From: Luteolibacter sp. SL250
GTDB lineage: Bacteria > Verrucomicrobiota > Verrucomicrobiia > Verrucomicrobiales > Akkermansiaceae
DNA: 64,000 nt
Assembly (NCBI RefSeq): GCF_026625605.1
Contig: NZ_CP113054.1
Location: 4,216,001-4,280,000 of the forward strand
Direction of reading: 5' to 3'
In this document: positions 37,107 to 45,533 of the stretch, piece after piece
How the letters are laid out: each line of letters starts with the position of its first letter
Position numbering within the stretch: position 1 is the stretch's first letter
The notes under the pieces: model-generated
The model's database searches: none
Told to the model about the DNA's origin: nothing
The model's input: only the letters and a program-made list of their open reading frames with translations
Position numbers and translations under genes: made by a program

Positions 37107-37273
37107 TCTCCAAGCCCTCGGGCGTACACCTCATCTTCCGTGAAGACGATGGTCATCGGGCGGCAGCAGATTTCGCAGTCATAGTCCACCTCCGTCGGCA
37201 TCTCGTCCGGGTAGGGGACGGCGACCTCGAAGACCTCGAAACACGTGGGGCAGGTCACTTCGGCCATTTCCAT
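37103..37273 (-). CDS. CPXCG-type cysteine-rich zinc-ribbon protein, 56 aa
   Basis: It is a short protein of the CPXCG-motif family: VTCPTCFEVFEVAV is the first knuckle and YDCEICCRPMTIVF the second, giving a four-cysteine zinc site. The family is small and uncharacterised, usually 60-70 residues. The start at 37273 gives a normal-length family member; an extension to 37345 would run into inverted repeat C. Confidence 0.75.
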   Translation of the reverse strand: MEMAEVTCPTCFEVFEVAVPYPDEMPTEVDYDCEICCRPMTIVFTEDEVYARGLGE

Positions 37274-37326
37274 ATCACAAGCACCGGACCTGAAACCGGG
37301 ACGGCGGACAAGCACGGAAATCCGGC

Positions 37327-37405
37327 CTGGGACCGCGGAATTCATTCCGCTTGGCTTCGCATGTTGGCGGGATTCTCCGGGGCGGGATGAATCCCGCGGT
37401 CCCAG
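37327..37405. repeat. Inverted repeat C upstream of cimA
   Basis: Arms of 24 bp at 37327-37350 and 37382-37405 match at 22 of 24 when one is inverted (CTGGGACCGCGG core). Each arm also contains a small palindrome (GCGGAA-TTCA-TTCCGC). It is in the divergent promoter region between the CPXCG gene and cimA. Confidence 0.75.
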
Positions 37406-37501
37406 TAGGCGCGCTCATCCCGAAAAATTGCCCCATTTTCCGCCCCGCGCTTCCCCCTTGCCCATTCCCCGCGCAGCCCCTACGGTCTCCGCCCCCAGCC
37501 G

Positions 37502-39079
37502 ATGAGCGCCAAATCCGTATTCCTCTATGACACCACCCTCCGTGACGGCACGCAGGGGGAAGGCTTCCAACTTTCCGGACTCGACAAGCTCCGGATCGCC
37601 GAGCGTCTGGACGCATTCGGCGTGGACTACATCGAAGGCGGCTGGCCGGGCTCCAACCCGAAGGACGTCGAGTTTTTCCAGGAGGCGAAGAAGCTGGAAC
37701 TGAAGCACGCGAAGCTCGCCGCGTTCGGCTCCACCCGCCGCGCGAACACCCCAGTGGAGGAAGACCCGCAGGTCGCCCTGCTGCTGGCGGCGGAGACGCC
37801 CGTCGTCACCATCTTCGGCAAGAGCTGGGAGATGCAGGTCACCGAGGTGCTGCGAACCACCGTGGAGGAAAACCGCGCCATGATCCACGACACCGTCGCC
37901 TACCTGGTGAAGCACGGCCGCGAGGTGGTCTATGATGCGGAGCATTTCTTCGACGGCTACAAGGACTCCCCTGAGCACGCGCTCGCCGCCATCGAGGCCG
38001 CCGCGCAGGGCGGTGCCTCCTGCCTGGTCCTCTGCGACACCAACGGTGGCACCCTGCCCTCCGAGGTGGAGGAAATCTGCGCCGCCGTGAAGGCCCGCAT
38101 CCCCAACACCCCTTTCGGCATCCACACCCACAACGACTGCGAGCTGGCCGTCGCCAACGCCGTCGCCGCCGTGAAAGCGGGCGGCACCCAGGTCCAGGGC
38201 ACCATCAACGGCTACGGGGAACGCACCGGCAACTGCAACCTCACCTCCGTCATTCCCATCCTCCAACTGAAGATGGGCATCGAGGTCGTCCCCCAGCTCG
38301 ACAAGCTGCAGGATCTTTCCTACTTCGTCGATGACGTCTCGAACAACCCGCACTTCGCGCGCGCCCCGTTCGTCGGCCGCACCGCCTTCGCGCACAAGGG
38401 CGGCATGCACGTGAATGCCGTTCAGAAGCTGGCACGCAGCTACGAGCACATCGTCCCGGAAAGCGTCGGCAACGCCCGCAACATCCTGGTGTCCGAACTC
38501 AGCGGCCAGTCGAACATTCTGCTGAAGGCGGAGCGCCTCGGCATCCCGCTGGAGAAGGGATCGAAGGAGGCATCCGCCATCCTGAAAAACGTCAAGGAAC
38601 TGGAGAATGAGGGCTACTCCTTCGAGGCCGCCGGCGGCTCCCTGGAGATCCTCATCCGCCGTGAGCTGGGCCAATACACGAAACCCTTCGACCTCACGGA
38701 ATACCACACCAGCTTCCGCCAGTACCGCGACGGCCACCCGCCGGTCTGCGAGGCGACCGTGAAGCTGGCCGTCAACGGCACGCCGGAACTCACCGTCGCG
38801 GAAGGCCACGGTGTGGTGAACGCGCTGGACCTTGCCCTGCGCAAGGCACTCCTCCCCTTCTACCCGGAAATCGCGGAAGTCTCCCTGGTGGACTATAAGG
38901 TCCGCATCCTGGACGGCCATGACGCCACCGCCGCGAAGACCCGCGTGCTCATCGTCTCCACCGACGGCCACCGCAACTGGGGCACCGTCGGTGTTTCCGA
39001 CAACATCATCGAGGCGAGCTGGCTCGCCCTGGTGGACGGCATCGACCTCTTCCTGCAACGCCGCAAGGCCGCCAACTGA
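37502..39079 (+). CDS. cimA: Citramalate synthase
   Basis: At 525 residues it fits a citramalate synthase of the 2-isopropylmalate/homocitrate synthase family, which condenses pyruvate and acetyl-CoA in the threonine-independent route to isoleucine. The catalytic domain has LYDTTLRDGTQGEGFQLS, IEGGWPGSNPKD, HTHNDCELAVAN with metal-binding His residues, and GYGERTGNCNL. A LeuA-type C-terminal regulatory domain follows (TVKLAVNGTPELTVAEGHGVVNALD). Citramalate synthase rather than isopropylmalate synthase is the better call from these motifs. The first NPYxxP gene follows 8 bp later. Confidence 0.92.
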   Translation: MSAKSVFLYDTTLRDGTQGEGFQLSGLDKLRIAERLDAFGVDYIEGGWPGSNPKDVEFFQEAKKLELKHAKLAAFGSTRRANTPVEEDPQVALLLAAETPVVTIFGKSWEMQVTEVLRTTVEENRAMIHDTVAYLVKHGREVVYDAEHFFDGYKDSPEHALAAIEAAAQGGASCLVLCDTNGGTLPSEVEEICAAVKARIPNTPFGIHTHNDCELAVANAVAAVKAGGTQVQGTINGYGERTGNCNLTSVIPILQLKMGIEVVPQLDKLQDLSYFVDDVSNNPHFARAPFVGRTAFAHKGGMHVNAVQKLARSYEHIVPESVGNARNILVSELSGQSNILLKAERLGIPLEKGSKEASAILKNVKELENEGYSFEAAGGSLEILIRRELGQYTKPFDLTEYHTSFRQYRDGHPPVCEATVKLAVNGTPELTVAEGHGVVNALDLALRKALLPFYPEIAEVSLVDYKVRILDGHDATAAKTRVLIVSTDGHRNWGTVGVSDNIIEASWLALVDGIDLFLQRRKAAN

Positions 39080-39087
39080 TCCCCAAC

Positions 39088-39777
39088 ATGGCGGCGCCGG
39101 AGACAACCAATCCGTACGCCGCTCCATCGGCCATCAACTCCCCGGCCACCGGACCATCCCACCTCTGGCAGATCGACGGCATCGGTCTGTTGGTCGCCCA
39201 TAGCGCGGTGCTGCCGAAGATCGACCTCGAGTCCGGCAGCGAGGATCCATCCCTGGTGGAAGTGAGGCGGAAGTTCGTGAAAGCCCACTGGTCCATGGGG
39301 TTCATGGGTTTGTTGGCTATGATGTTCCAGTTCATCCCCAAACCGCTGCGAAGCTGGGACGGGCATAGGTTCTGGATCTCGCTGATCGTCTTTTTCGGAG
39401 TGTGGCTGGGGCTTTATTTGCTGATCCACCTCACCCTCAGCCGCCGGGTTCGCTTCACCACCTACGTCCAGCCCGCTGCGGAAGCACGCCGGAAGAGGAA
39501 CAGGAACATCCGCGGGGTCATCTATTCCGTCAGCATTGCCTTCATGATCTCACCACTGGTCTTGCTTTATTCCGATCAAGCGGCGCTTCCGGATACCAAT
39601 ATCCTCCTGATCATCGGCGTGATCGGCGTGATCGCGTGCGTGTACTGGCAATATCAGACCCGGCCCAAGATCCACATGACCCTCGAGTCCAACGGCTGGT
39701 TGAGGCTGGGAGGTGTCCACTCCAGCGCCATCCGGCGGTTGGAGGCCTGGAGGGAAGAACACCGGGAGGCCCCATGA
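39088..39777 (+). CDS. NPYxxP-type membrane protein, paralogue 1, 229 aa
   Basis: The N-terminus MAAPETTNPYAAPSA carries the NPYxxP motif seen on PVC-group membrane proteins. Four membrane helices follow: two around FMGLLAMMFQFIP and WISLIVFFGVWLGLYLLIHLTLS, then two around FMISPLVLLY and ILLIIGVIGVIACVYW. A charged loop lies between the pairs (EARRKRNRNIRG). It is a paralogue of the next two genes and shares the segments KFVKAHWSMG and EARRKRN-NIRG with the second. It is probably transcribed with cimA. The function is unknown. Confidence 0.78.
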   Translation: MAAPETTNPYAAPSAINSPATGPSHLWQIDGIGLLVAHSAVLPKIDLESGSEDPSLVEVRRKFVKAHWSMGFMGLLAMMFQFIPKPLRSWDGHRFWISLIVFFGVWLGLYLLIHLTLSRRVRFTTYVQPAAEARRKRNRNIRGVIYSVSIAFMISPLVLLYSDQAALPDTNILLIIGVIGVIACVYWQYQTRPKIHMTLESNGWLRLGGVHSSAIRRLEAWREEHREAP

Positions 39778-40463
39778 CTGCCCGGACCGATCCCTACGCG
39801 CCACCTGCGGTTGACGAACCGGCAGCGGAGCGGAGAGATTCCGCCTGGCATGTCGAAGCCGGCTGCATCCACGTGCAGGATGGGGCGGTGCTGCCTGCCA
39901 TCGATCTCGAAACCGGCGGCACGAACCCAGCCCTGAAGCCAGTGGAGCGGAAATTCGTGAAAGCCCACTGGTCCATGGGTTCCGTGGGCCTCGGTCCGCT
40001 GTTGTTCCTGATCCTCCCCAGGCATCTGAAAAAATGGGATGCCATTCCGGTGGGTATCTCCATGACCGTCATCGCGATGGTGTGGCTGTCCGTCTATCTG
40101 GTGATCTTCCTCGCCCTCAGCCATCGGATGACATTCACCACCTACGCCCATCCCGTTGAGGAAGCCCGCAGGAAGAGAAACAAGAACATCCGCGGAACGC
40201 TCTACCCCCTCAGCCTCGTCCTCCTGATCTCATCCATTTATCTCCTGTTCAAGGACACCACGGCTTTCCAATCCACGGCCCTCACCTGCATGATCGTTCT
40301 CAGCGTCATCGGAATGATTGCGATCTCACTCTGGCAATACAAGGAACGCCCGACCCTCATCATGACCCTCGGATCCGACGGCTGGTTGAAATTGGCAGGC
40401 ATCCACCCCGATGCCCTCCGTCATCTGGAGGACGGGAGAGTCACTCATCCTCAGACCCCATGA
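39774..40463 (+). CDS. NPYxxP-type membrane protein, paralogue 2, 229 aa
   Basis: It begins at an ATG overlapping the previous stop codon (ATGA). DPYAPPAVDEP is the N-terminal motif. The same four-helix layout and the same KFVKAHWSMG and EARRKRNKNIRG segments as paralogue 1 show a tandem duplication. The C-terminal segment MTLGSDGWLKLAGIHPDALRHLE mirrors that of paralogue 1. The function is unknown. Confidence 0.78.
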   Translation: MTARTDPYAPPAVDEPAAERRDSAWHVEAGCIHVQDGAVLPAIDLETGGTNPALKPVERKFVKAHWSMGSVGLGPLLFLILPRHLKKWDAIPVGISMTVIAMVWLSVYLVIFLALSHRMTFTTYAHPVEEARRKRNKNIRGTLYPLSLVLLISSIYLLFKDTTAFQSTALTCMIVLSVIGMIAISLWQYKERPTLIMTLGSDGWLKLAGIHPDALRHLEDGRVTHPQTP

Positions 40464-41143
40464 ACGGCGAATCCAATCCCTACACCCCGCCTGCGGTGGA
40501 GGAGCCAACCGCGGAGCCACGGGACTTCCCTTGGTATGTCGCCGCGCGCGGTATTTTCGTGCAGAATGGAGCGGTGCTGCCGGAGGTCGATCTGCTCACC
40601 GGGGAGGAAGGAGGCCATCTGCACCCGGTGACTCATCGGGTCAACCTGACCAAGGGAAAGTTCCCGGACCTGCAGACGATTCTCATGATCGCAGTCATCG
40701 CCGGAATTGTCGCCGCAGATCTGCCGAAACATTGGATGGTCATCTCCGCGTCAGGCACCGCCTACCTCACCAACCTGATATTCAGGAAGAAGCACCCGCA
40801 GGTGAACTTCACGTTCTTCAGCCTTTCGGAAGCCAAGCGGGCCTCCGCAGGGAAGACCATCCTGCTTGTCGCGGAAGCGCTTCTCCTGCTCGCCGGTATC
40901 GGTTCACTGGCCTTTATTGAAATGGAAGGATGGTCATGGGCCGGTTTCATCGTGTGCATCCTGTGTTCCCATGGGGTTTCAAAACACCGGAAAGAAATCA
41001 CCACCCGCGGACTGGAGATCCGGGAAGCGGGCGGCGCGCCCGGTTGGGTGAGGATCGGTGATGCACATCCCGCCGCCCTTGCGAAGCTGGATGAAATCCA
41101 GAAGCACCGCGGGCCATTGCCCCCTGAGTTCCCGCCGGCCTGA
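40460..41143 (+). CDS. NPYxxP-type membrane protein, paralogue 3, 227 aa
   Basis: It is again coupled by ATGA. The N-terminal motif is NPYTPPAVEEP and the first 60 residues align with paralogue 2 (VQNGAVLPEVDL). The membrane part is more divergent and lacks KFVKAHWSMG. The C-terminal segment (VRIGDAHPAALAKLDE) keeps the family pattern. It is the last gene before a repeat-rich 500-bp spacer. Confidence 0.75.
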   Translation: MNGESNPYTPPAVEEPTAEPRDFPWYVAARGIFVQNGAVLPEVDLLTGEEGGHLHPVTHRVNLTKGKFPDLQTILMIAVIAGIVAADLPKHWMVISASGTAYLTNLIFRKKHPQVNFTFFSLSEAKRASAGKTILLVAEALLLLAGIGSLAFIEMEGWSWAGFIVCILCSHGVSKHRKEITTRGLEIREAGGAPGWVRIGDAHPAALAKLDEIQKHRGPLPPEFPPA

Positions 41144-41381
41144 ACGGATCACCGGCAAAAGGATTCCATGGCCATGAATCCGCCCGTTCGCTCCATGAAC
41201 TGACACCTGATCTACGCATTCGCGTAATGCCGATGTGTCCGATTTGGTGCCATTGTATTCCTGTCAGCGCGACGGACGCCCCCCACCGGAAACGCCGACA
41301 ACATCCCCCAAAACAAGCGATCCCCCCGAACGCGACAACCGGCAGAGAAGTCCCCCCGCTACTCTGCCGGTTTGCTTTTTA

Positions 41382-41542
41382 TGTAGCGAAGCTCGTGAGA
41401 ACTTCGGCGGAGCAGATGGGTGAAATCCCCAGATATGGTTTGCGGAGGGACGTGGTGGAAGATCTTTGGGGGCATCAGAGCGGCGGAGTTTCGGGGGCGA
41501 CGGAGAGGTCGCCCAGCCGAAGGTCTCACGACCTTCGCTACA
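41382..41542. repeat. Inverted repeat D element (161 bp)
   Basis: Arms at 41382-41407 and 41517-41542 are inverted copies of a TGTAGCGAAGGTCGTGAGAC-type sequence with a few mismatches. Their ends carry TGTAGCGAAG and, inverted, CTTCGCTACA. The central 109 bp hold no coding signal. The layout is like a small transposable or hairpin element without a transposase. Confidence 0.65.
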
Positions 41543-41586
41543 TCCCATGGCTCGCCACATCCCACGAAATTCGCAACTCCCCGCCC

Positions 41587-41623
41587 AAAAGAAAACCCCC
41601 GTTCCGGAGGACCGGAACGGGGG
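41587..41623 (-). terminator. Terminator of the PSD1-DUF1501 operon
   Basis: A perfect 12-bp stem (41596-41607 with 41612-41623, loop of four) follows the DUF1501 stop codon by 22 bp. The minus strand continues TTTTCTTTT. Confidence 0.85.
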
Positions 41624-41645
41624 CCATGAATCAATCGGTGCCGGA

Positions 41646-42956
41646 TCAGGCGAAGATCGAGGTGATCGGCGTCGCCTTGGCGGCATCCGGACCGGCGATG
41701 CGGAACGGACGCTTGCTCGGGGACATGAGCACGAGGTCGTGAGGCAGGCCGAGGGCGTAGGCGATGGTGGCGTTGAAGTCCTGCGGGGAAACCGGCAGTT
41801 CGGCGACTTTCTTGCCTTCCTTGTCGGTGGAACCGTACTTCATGCCGCCTTTGACGCCGGCACCCGCGAGCGTGCAGGTGAATGCGCCCGGGTGGTGGTC
41901 GCGTCCGCCCTGGTGCTCCGTCTTGATCTCGGGAGTCCGGCCGAACTCGGTGGCGACGACGACGAGCGTGTCCTTGAGCTTGCCGGTGGCTTCCAGGTCC
42001 TTGATGAGCGCCGCGTAGGCTTGGTCGAACTCCTTGCAGCGTCCTTCGACACCCGCGAAGTTGTCATAGTGGGTATCCCAGCCGCCGAGCTGGATTTCGA
42101 CGAAGCGGACGTCGTGCTGGATCAGGCGGCGTGCGAGAAGGCAACCCTGGGCGAAGCGGCCGGTGCCGTAGAGGGCGCGGGTTTCGGAGGATTCCTCGCT
42201 GAGGTCGAAGGCTTTGAGGTCCTTCGAGTTCATCAGGTTGATCGCCTCGCGGTAGAGTTCCTCATAGGCCTTCACGTCCTGGTTCGGATACTTCTCGTGG
42301 AATTTCTTGTTCATCCGGTCCGCGAGCGTCAGGCGGCGGGCGAAGTCCTCTTCGGACACACCGCTGGCGCGGTGGGAGTCCTGGAGGCCGGCGTCCGGGC
42401 TGCCGATCGGTGCGGCGGCATACTTCGCGCCGAAGAAACCACCGCCGGTGTATTCCGGAGAGGCGTTGATCGCCACGAACGGAGGAAGCTCCGGGTGGAG
42501 GCGGCCGCCGAGGCGGGTCACCCAGGAACCGAGGGACGGGTGGCGGATGGTGCCGAGCATGTTGTAGCTCGTGTGCATCACGTAAGTGCCCTGCTCGTGC
42601 GCGCCCTGGGTGGACTTCATCGAGTTGATGACGCAGACCTTGTCCATGACCTCCGCGGTCTTCGGAAGCCAGTTGCCGATCTGGACACCGTCGGCCTTCG
42701 TCTTGATGGCCTCGGTCTTGCCCATGATGTCCTTCTTCTCCTTCACGTCGTACGTGTCAACGTGGCTCATGCCACCACTCATGTAGAGGTAGATGACATG
42801 CTTTGCTTTCGCAGCGGAGGCACCCGCACCGGCAGGTGCGGCGGTGGCGATCGTGCTGCCCATCATCGGAAGAAGATGGACGCCGAGGTAGGCACGGGCG
42901 GCGTTCGCCATGAAGTGGCGGCGGGTCAGCTCGTCTGCTTTGTTGAACGGATTCAT
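41646..42956 (-). CDS. DUF1501 domain protein (secreted, sulfatase/alkaline phosphatase-like fold), 436 aa
   Basis: TRRHFMANAARAYLGVHLLPMMG is a twin-arginine-like leader. The body has the DUF1501 marks HVIYLYMSGGMSHVDTYDVK, GGWDTHYDNF, LVVVATEFGRTPE and GGRDHHPGAFT. DUF1501 proteins occur beside PSD1 genes throughout Planctomycetes and Verrucomicrobia; their biochemical role is not established. The gene follows the PSD1 gene by 46 bp on the same strand, so both are one unit. Confidence 0.9.
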   Translation of the reverse strand: MNPFNKADELTRRHFMANAARAYLGVHLLPMMGSTIATAAPAGAGASAAKAKHVIYLYMSGGMSHVDTYDVKEKKDIMGKTEAIKTKADGVQIGNWLPKTAEVMDKVCVINSMKSTQGAHEQGTYVMHTSYNMLGTIRHPSLGSWVTRLGGRLHPELPPFVAINASPEYTGGGFFGAKYAAAPIGSPDAGLQDSHRASGVSEEDFARRLTLADRMNKKFHEKYPNQDVKAYEELYREAINLMNSKDLKAFDLSEESSETRALYGTGRFAQGCLLARRLIQHDVRFVEIQLGGWDTHYDNFAGVEGRCKEFDQAYAALIKDLEATGKLKDTLVVVATEFGRTPEIKTEHQGGRDHHPGAFTCTLAGAGVKGGMKYGSTDKEGKKVAELPVSPQDFNATIAYALGLPHDLVLMSPSKRPFRIAGPDAAKATPITSIFA

Positions 42957-43002
42957 GGTTTTTGGTCTGGGATCAGGGTTGCTCGGGCTTTTTTCTGAAT
43001 TT

Positions 43003-44931
43003 TTATTGGAGGAACAGGAACTCGGAGGACATCACGAGGGAGGAGACGATGTTGCGGTAGCCTTCCTCACCCTGTGCCTTCACTTCCTCCTGCATCCAGC
43101 CCATTTCCTCTTCGGACGGCGGACGGCTGAGGATGGCGAGGTAGAGGCGGCGGATCTTCTCCGCGTCGGACTTCGTGCCTTCCAGGCTCTTGTAGAGGTG
43201 GGCGCTGGAGTTGTTGACCAACTGGCGCTGGACGAAGCCGTTCATGAGGGAGAGCACCTGGCCGACGTTCGGCTCCTTGCTGGCACCTTCCACCACCATC
43301 CGGTCGGACTGGCCGAAGAGGTAGAGGAAGTGGTCGCGTGGCGCCGGAGATGGCAGCTCGGAGGCACGCACGCGGGCGTCCTTGTTGTAGCTGACGACCT
43401 CGCTGCCCATCGACATCATGGAGTCACCCTTCTTGGAGGGGGATTCGGAGTTCTTGTCGCTGCGGATCTCCTTCACCAGGTTGTTGAAGTAGGCGCGCAT
43501 GTCCTTGTCGGAATTGATGGCGAGCACCTCGTTGGAAAGGTCGATCATGGTCTTCTTGCCGACCAGAACCGGCCTGCCGCGCAGGTGGATGCGGTTGTCC
43601 AGCGTCCGTGGGGCCTGGTCGTCCGGGATGCCACCGGCGAGGGTGATGAGGGAGTCCCAGATCTGCTCGGAGGACAGGCGGGAGATCTTGCGGCCGTGGA
43701 AGTCATCCCCGGTTTCGACGATCGAGTTCTTCGGGTTGGTGCCGAACTGGAAGGTCCGGGTGAGCAGCAGCACGTGCTGGAAGGCCTTGAGGTCGTAGTT
43801 GAGCTGCACCATCAGGCTGCCCAGGTAGTTCATCAGCTCCGGGTGCTGGGTCTTGGCTGGTTCGATGTACTCGTCAACCGGCTCATAGACACCGCTGCCC
43901 ATCACGCGCTTCCACATGCGGTTGGCGATGAGGGACGGGAACTGCGGGCCGGTCTTGTTGACCACCCAGTCGGCGAATTCCTGGCGGCCGTTGTGCTTGT
44001 CGCCCTTTTCGGACATCCGCACCGGCTTGCCGAAGGGGGTCTTCGCACCCACCATCTCGCCCGGCTTGCCGTCACGGTACTGGTAGTCGGCGGGCAGTGC
44101 GATGGCACCCCTGCCACCACCGGAGAGGGAGTTGCCATAGACCTGGTCCCACAGGATCTCGGCGATGTAGTATTCCTCGGTCTGGTACTTCTCACCATCC
44201 TGCAGCTCGCGGTAAAGCGGGCCCATGGCGTCCTTGTTGATCTCGCCCTGGCCGTTGGTGAACGCGGCGAGCTGGTAGAAATCGTGGCGCTCGGTCTTGC
44301 CGAACGGATCGTCGTGGCACTGGGCGCACTCCATGTGGGCGCCGAGGAAGACGCGCATCGAGTTCGAAAGGTTGTCGAGCGGCATACCCCGGTCACGGGT
44401 GTAGTAGCCGACGGCTGCCGTCGATGGATCCCAGCCGTTGCCTTCGGAGGCCAGCAGGCGGGAGGTCATCTCATTCCACGGCATGTTCTTCTCCACCGCG
44501 TTGCGGACCCAGAAACGGTACGGGGCGATGGTCGCGTCCACACCATCGCGGCGGTCCACGATGCGCAGGAGGTCATACGCCCAGTTCGTCATGTGGCTGG
44601 TGTAGCCGGGGGAGGAAAGCAGGTAGGCCACCAGTTCGTCGCGCTTGGTGGCGTCTTCCATCTCCATGAAATCAATCGCCTCCTCAGCGCTGGGGATCCG
44701 GCCGATGGAGACCAGGAACGCGCGGCGCAGGAACGTGGCGTCATCCGTCACGCCGGGCACCGGAAGATTCTGGCGGCGGTAGAAAGCCGCGATGTGTTGG
44801 TCAACCTGGAGAGCGGCCTTCTTCAGGAAAGCCGGGTCATCCTGAGGCCTTGCCGGAGCGGCGGAAGCCACTGGAATGAATGCCGTAACGACCGAGATGA
44901 TCGCGGCAACAGTAAAGCGGGGACATTTCAT
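43003..44931 (-). CDS. DUF1549/DUF1553 (PSCyt2-PSD1) protein, 642 aa
   Basis: A signal peptide (MKCPRFTVAAIISVVTAFIPVASA) is followed by a DUF1549/PSCyt2 region with ECAQCHDDPFGKTERHDFYQLAAF, a CxxCH-like site, and a DUF1553/PSD1 region with FADWVVNKTGPQFPSLIANRMW. There is no N-terminal cytochrome c (PSCyt1) domain, unlike many relatives. The start at 44931 was chosen for the signal peptide. It heads a two-gene unit with DUF1501. The biochemical role in this family is unknown. Confidence 0.88.
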   Translation of the reverse strand: MKCPRFTVAAIISVVTAFIPVASAAPARPQDDPAFLKKAALQVDQHIAAFYRRQNLPVPGVTDDATFLRRAFLVSIGRIPSAEEAIDFMEMEDATKRDELVAYLLSSPGYTSHMTNWAYDLLRIVDRRDGVDATIAPYRFWVRNAVEKNMPWNEMTSRLLASEGNGWDPSTAAVGYYTRDRGMPLDNLSNSMRVFLGAHMECAQCHDDPFGKTERHDFYQLAAFTNGQGEINKDAMGPLYRELQDGEKYQTEEYYIAEILWDQVYGNSLSGGGRGAIALPADYQYRDGKPGEMVGAKTPFGKPVRMSEKGDKHNGRQEFADWVVNKTGPQFPSLIANRMWKRVMGSGVYEPVDEYIEPAKTQHPELMNYLGSLMVQLNYDLKAFQHVLLLTRTFQFGTNPKNSIVETGDDFHGRKISRLSSEQIWDSLITLAGGIPDDQAPRTLDNRIHLRGRPVLVGKKTMIDLSNEVLAINSDKDMRAYFNNLVKEIRSDKNSESPSKKGDSMMSMGSEVVSYNKDARVRASELPSPAPRDHFLYLFGQSDRMVVEGASKEPNVGQVLSLMNGFVQRQLVNNSSAHLYKSLEGTKSDAEKIRRLYLAILSRPPSEEEMGWMQEEVKAQGEEGYRNIVSSLVMSSEFLFLQ

Positions 44932-45009
44932 GGGTTTGGGAAGTTCAACTACGCTCGCAAAATTTTCCGGAACCGTCAACTCCCCATTCCCGGGATGTTT
45001 TTATCTTTT

Positions 45010-45432
45010 TCAGGTCGCAAACTCCCTCAACGCCAACTCCTCCAGAATGGGGACATCCGCGGGCGCCCACTCCAGTTCCCGGGCCTCCGCGAGGGTTCCC
45101 CAGCGCACCTCGGAGTGCTCCAGCGGCAGTGGATTTCCTGACAGAGTTTTACAGAAAAAAGGCATCAAACGGACCACCACCGAGCCATAGTCCCAGCGGA
45201 CATCCCCCAGCCGTTCCCCCACCCCCACACGGATGCCCAGTTCCTCCTCCAGTTCCCGGACCAGCGCCACATCGGGCATTTCGCCCTCATCCACCTTCCC
45301 TCCCGGGAACTCCCACAGCCCCCCGAGATGCTTTCCATCCGGACGGCGGCACATCAGGCAACGCCCCTCCCCGTCCACGATCACACCGCAGACCACCTGG
45401 ATCTCCCGCCTGCTTTCTCCCGTCCCGTCCAT
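45010..45432 (-). CDS. Nudix hydrolase, MutT-like (8-oxo-dGTP diphosphatase candidate), 140 aa
   Basis: The Nudix box GGKVDEGEMPDVALVRELEEELGI is complete. VVCGVIVDGEGRCLMCRRPDGKHLGGLWEFPGG before it and the C-terminal EHSEVRWGTLAEARELEWAPADVPIL are typical of MutT and (d)CTP-pyrophosphohydrolase relatives. It probably removes oxidised nucleotides. The ATG at 45432 was taken; a GTG lies at 45459, just after an upstream terminator. Confidence 0.85.
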   Translation of the reverse strand: MDGTGESRREIQVVCGVIVDGEGRCLMCRRPDGKHLGGLWEFPGGKVDEGEMPDVALVRELEEELGIRVGVGERLGDVRWDYGSVVVRLMPFFCKTLSGNPLPLEHSEVRWGTLAEARELEWAPADVPILEELALREFAT

Positions 45433-45472
45433 GGACCCTTCATGACCCGGCGGGCCCACCCCCGTCCAAAGA

Positions 45473-45502
45473 AAAAAGCCACCGGAACCCCGGTGGCTTT
45501 TT
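45473..45502 (-). terminator. Terminator of the Cys/Lys/Asp repeat protein gene (bidirectional)
   Basis: A perfect stem (45473-45485 with 45490-45502, loop AACC) carries A and T tracts on both sides, so it can work in either direction. It follows the repeat protein gene (stop at 45534) on the minus strand and is upstream of the Nudix gene. Confidence 0.85.
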
Positions 45503-45533
45503 AAAAAATATCGGATCCGGAGATCCGCGGAAA

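Larger units (their letters stand above)
41144..41645. other. 502-bp repeat-bearing spacer
   Basis: No gene is convincing. It holds a short palindrome near 41214 (GCATTCGCGTAATGC), a 161-bp inverted-repeat element (41382-41542), and the DUF1501 terminator. The flanking genes are convergent. Confidence 0.6.
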
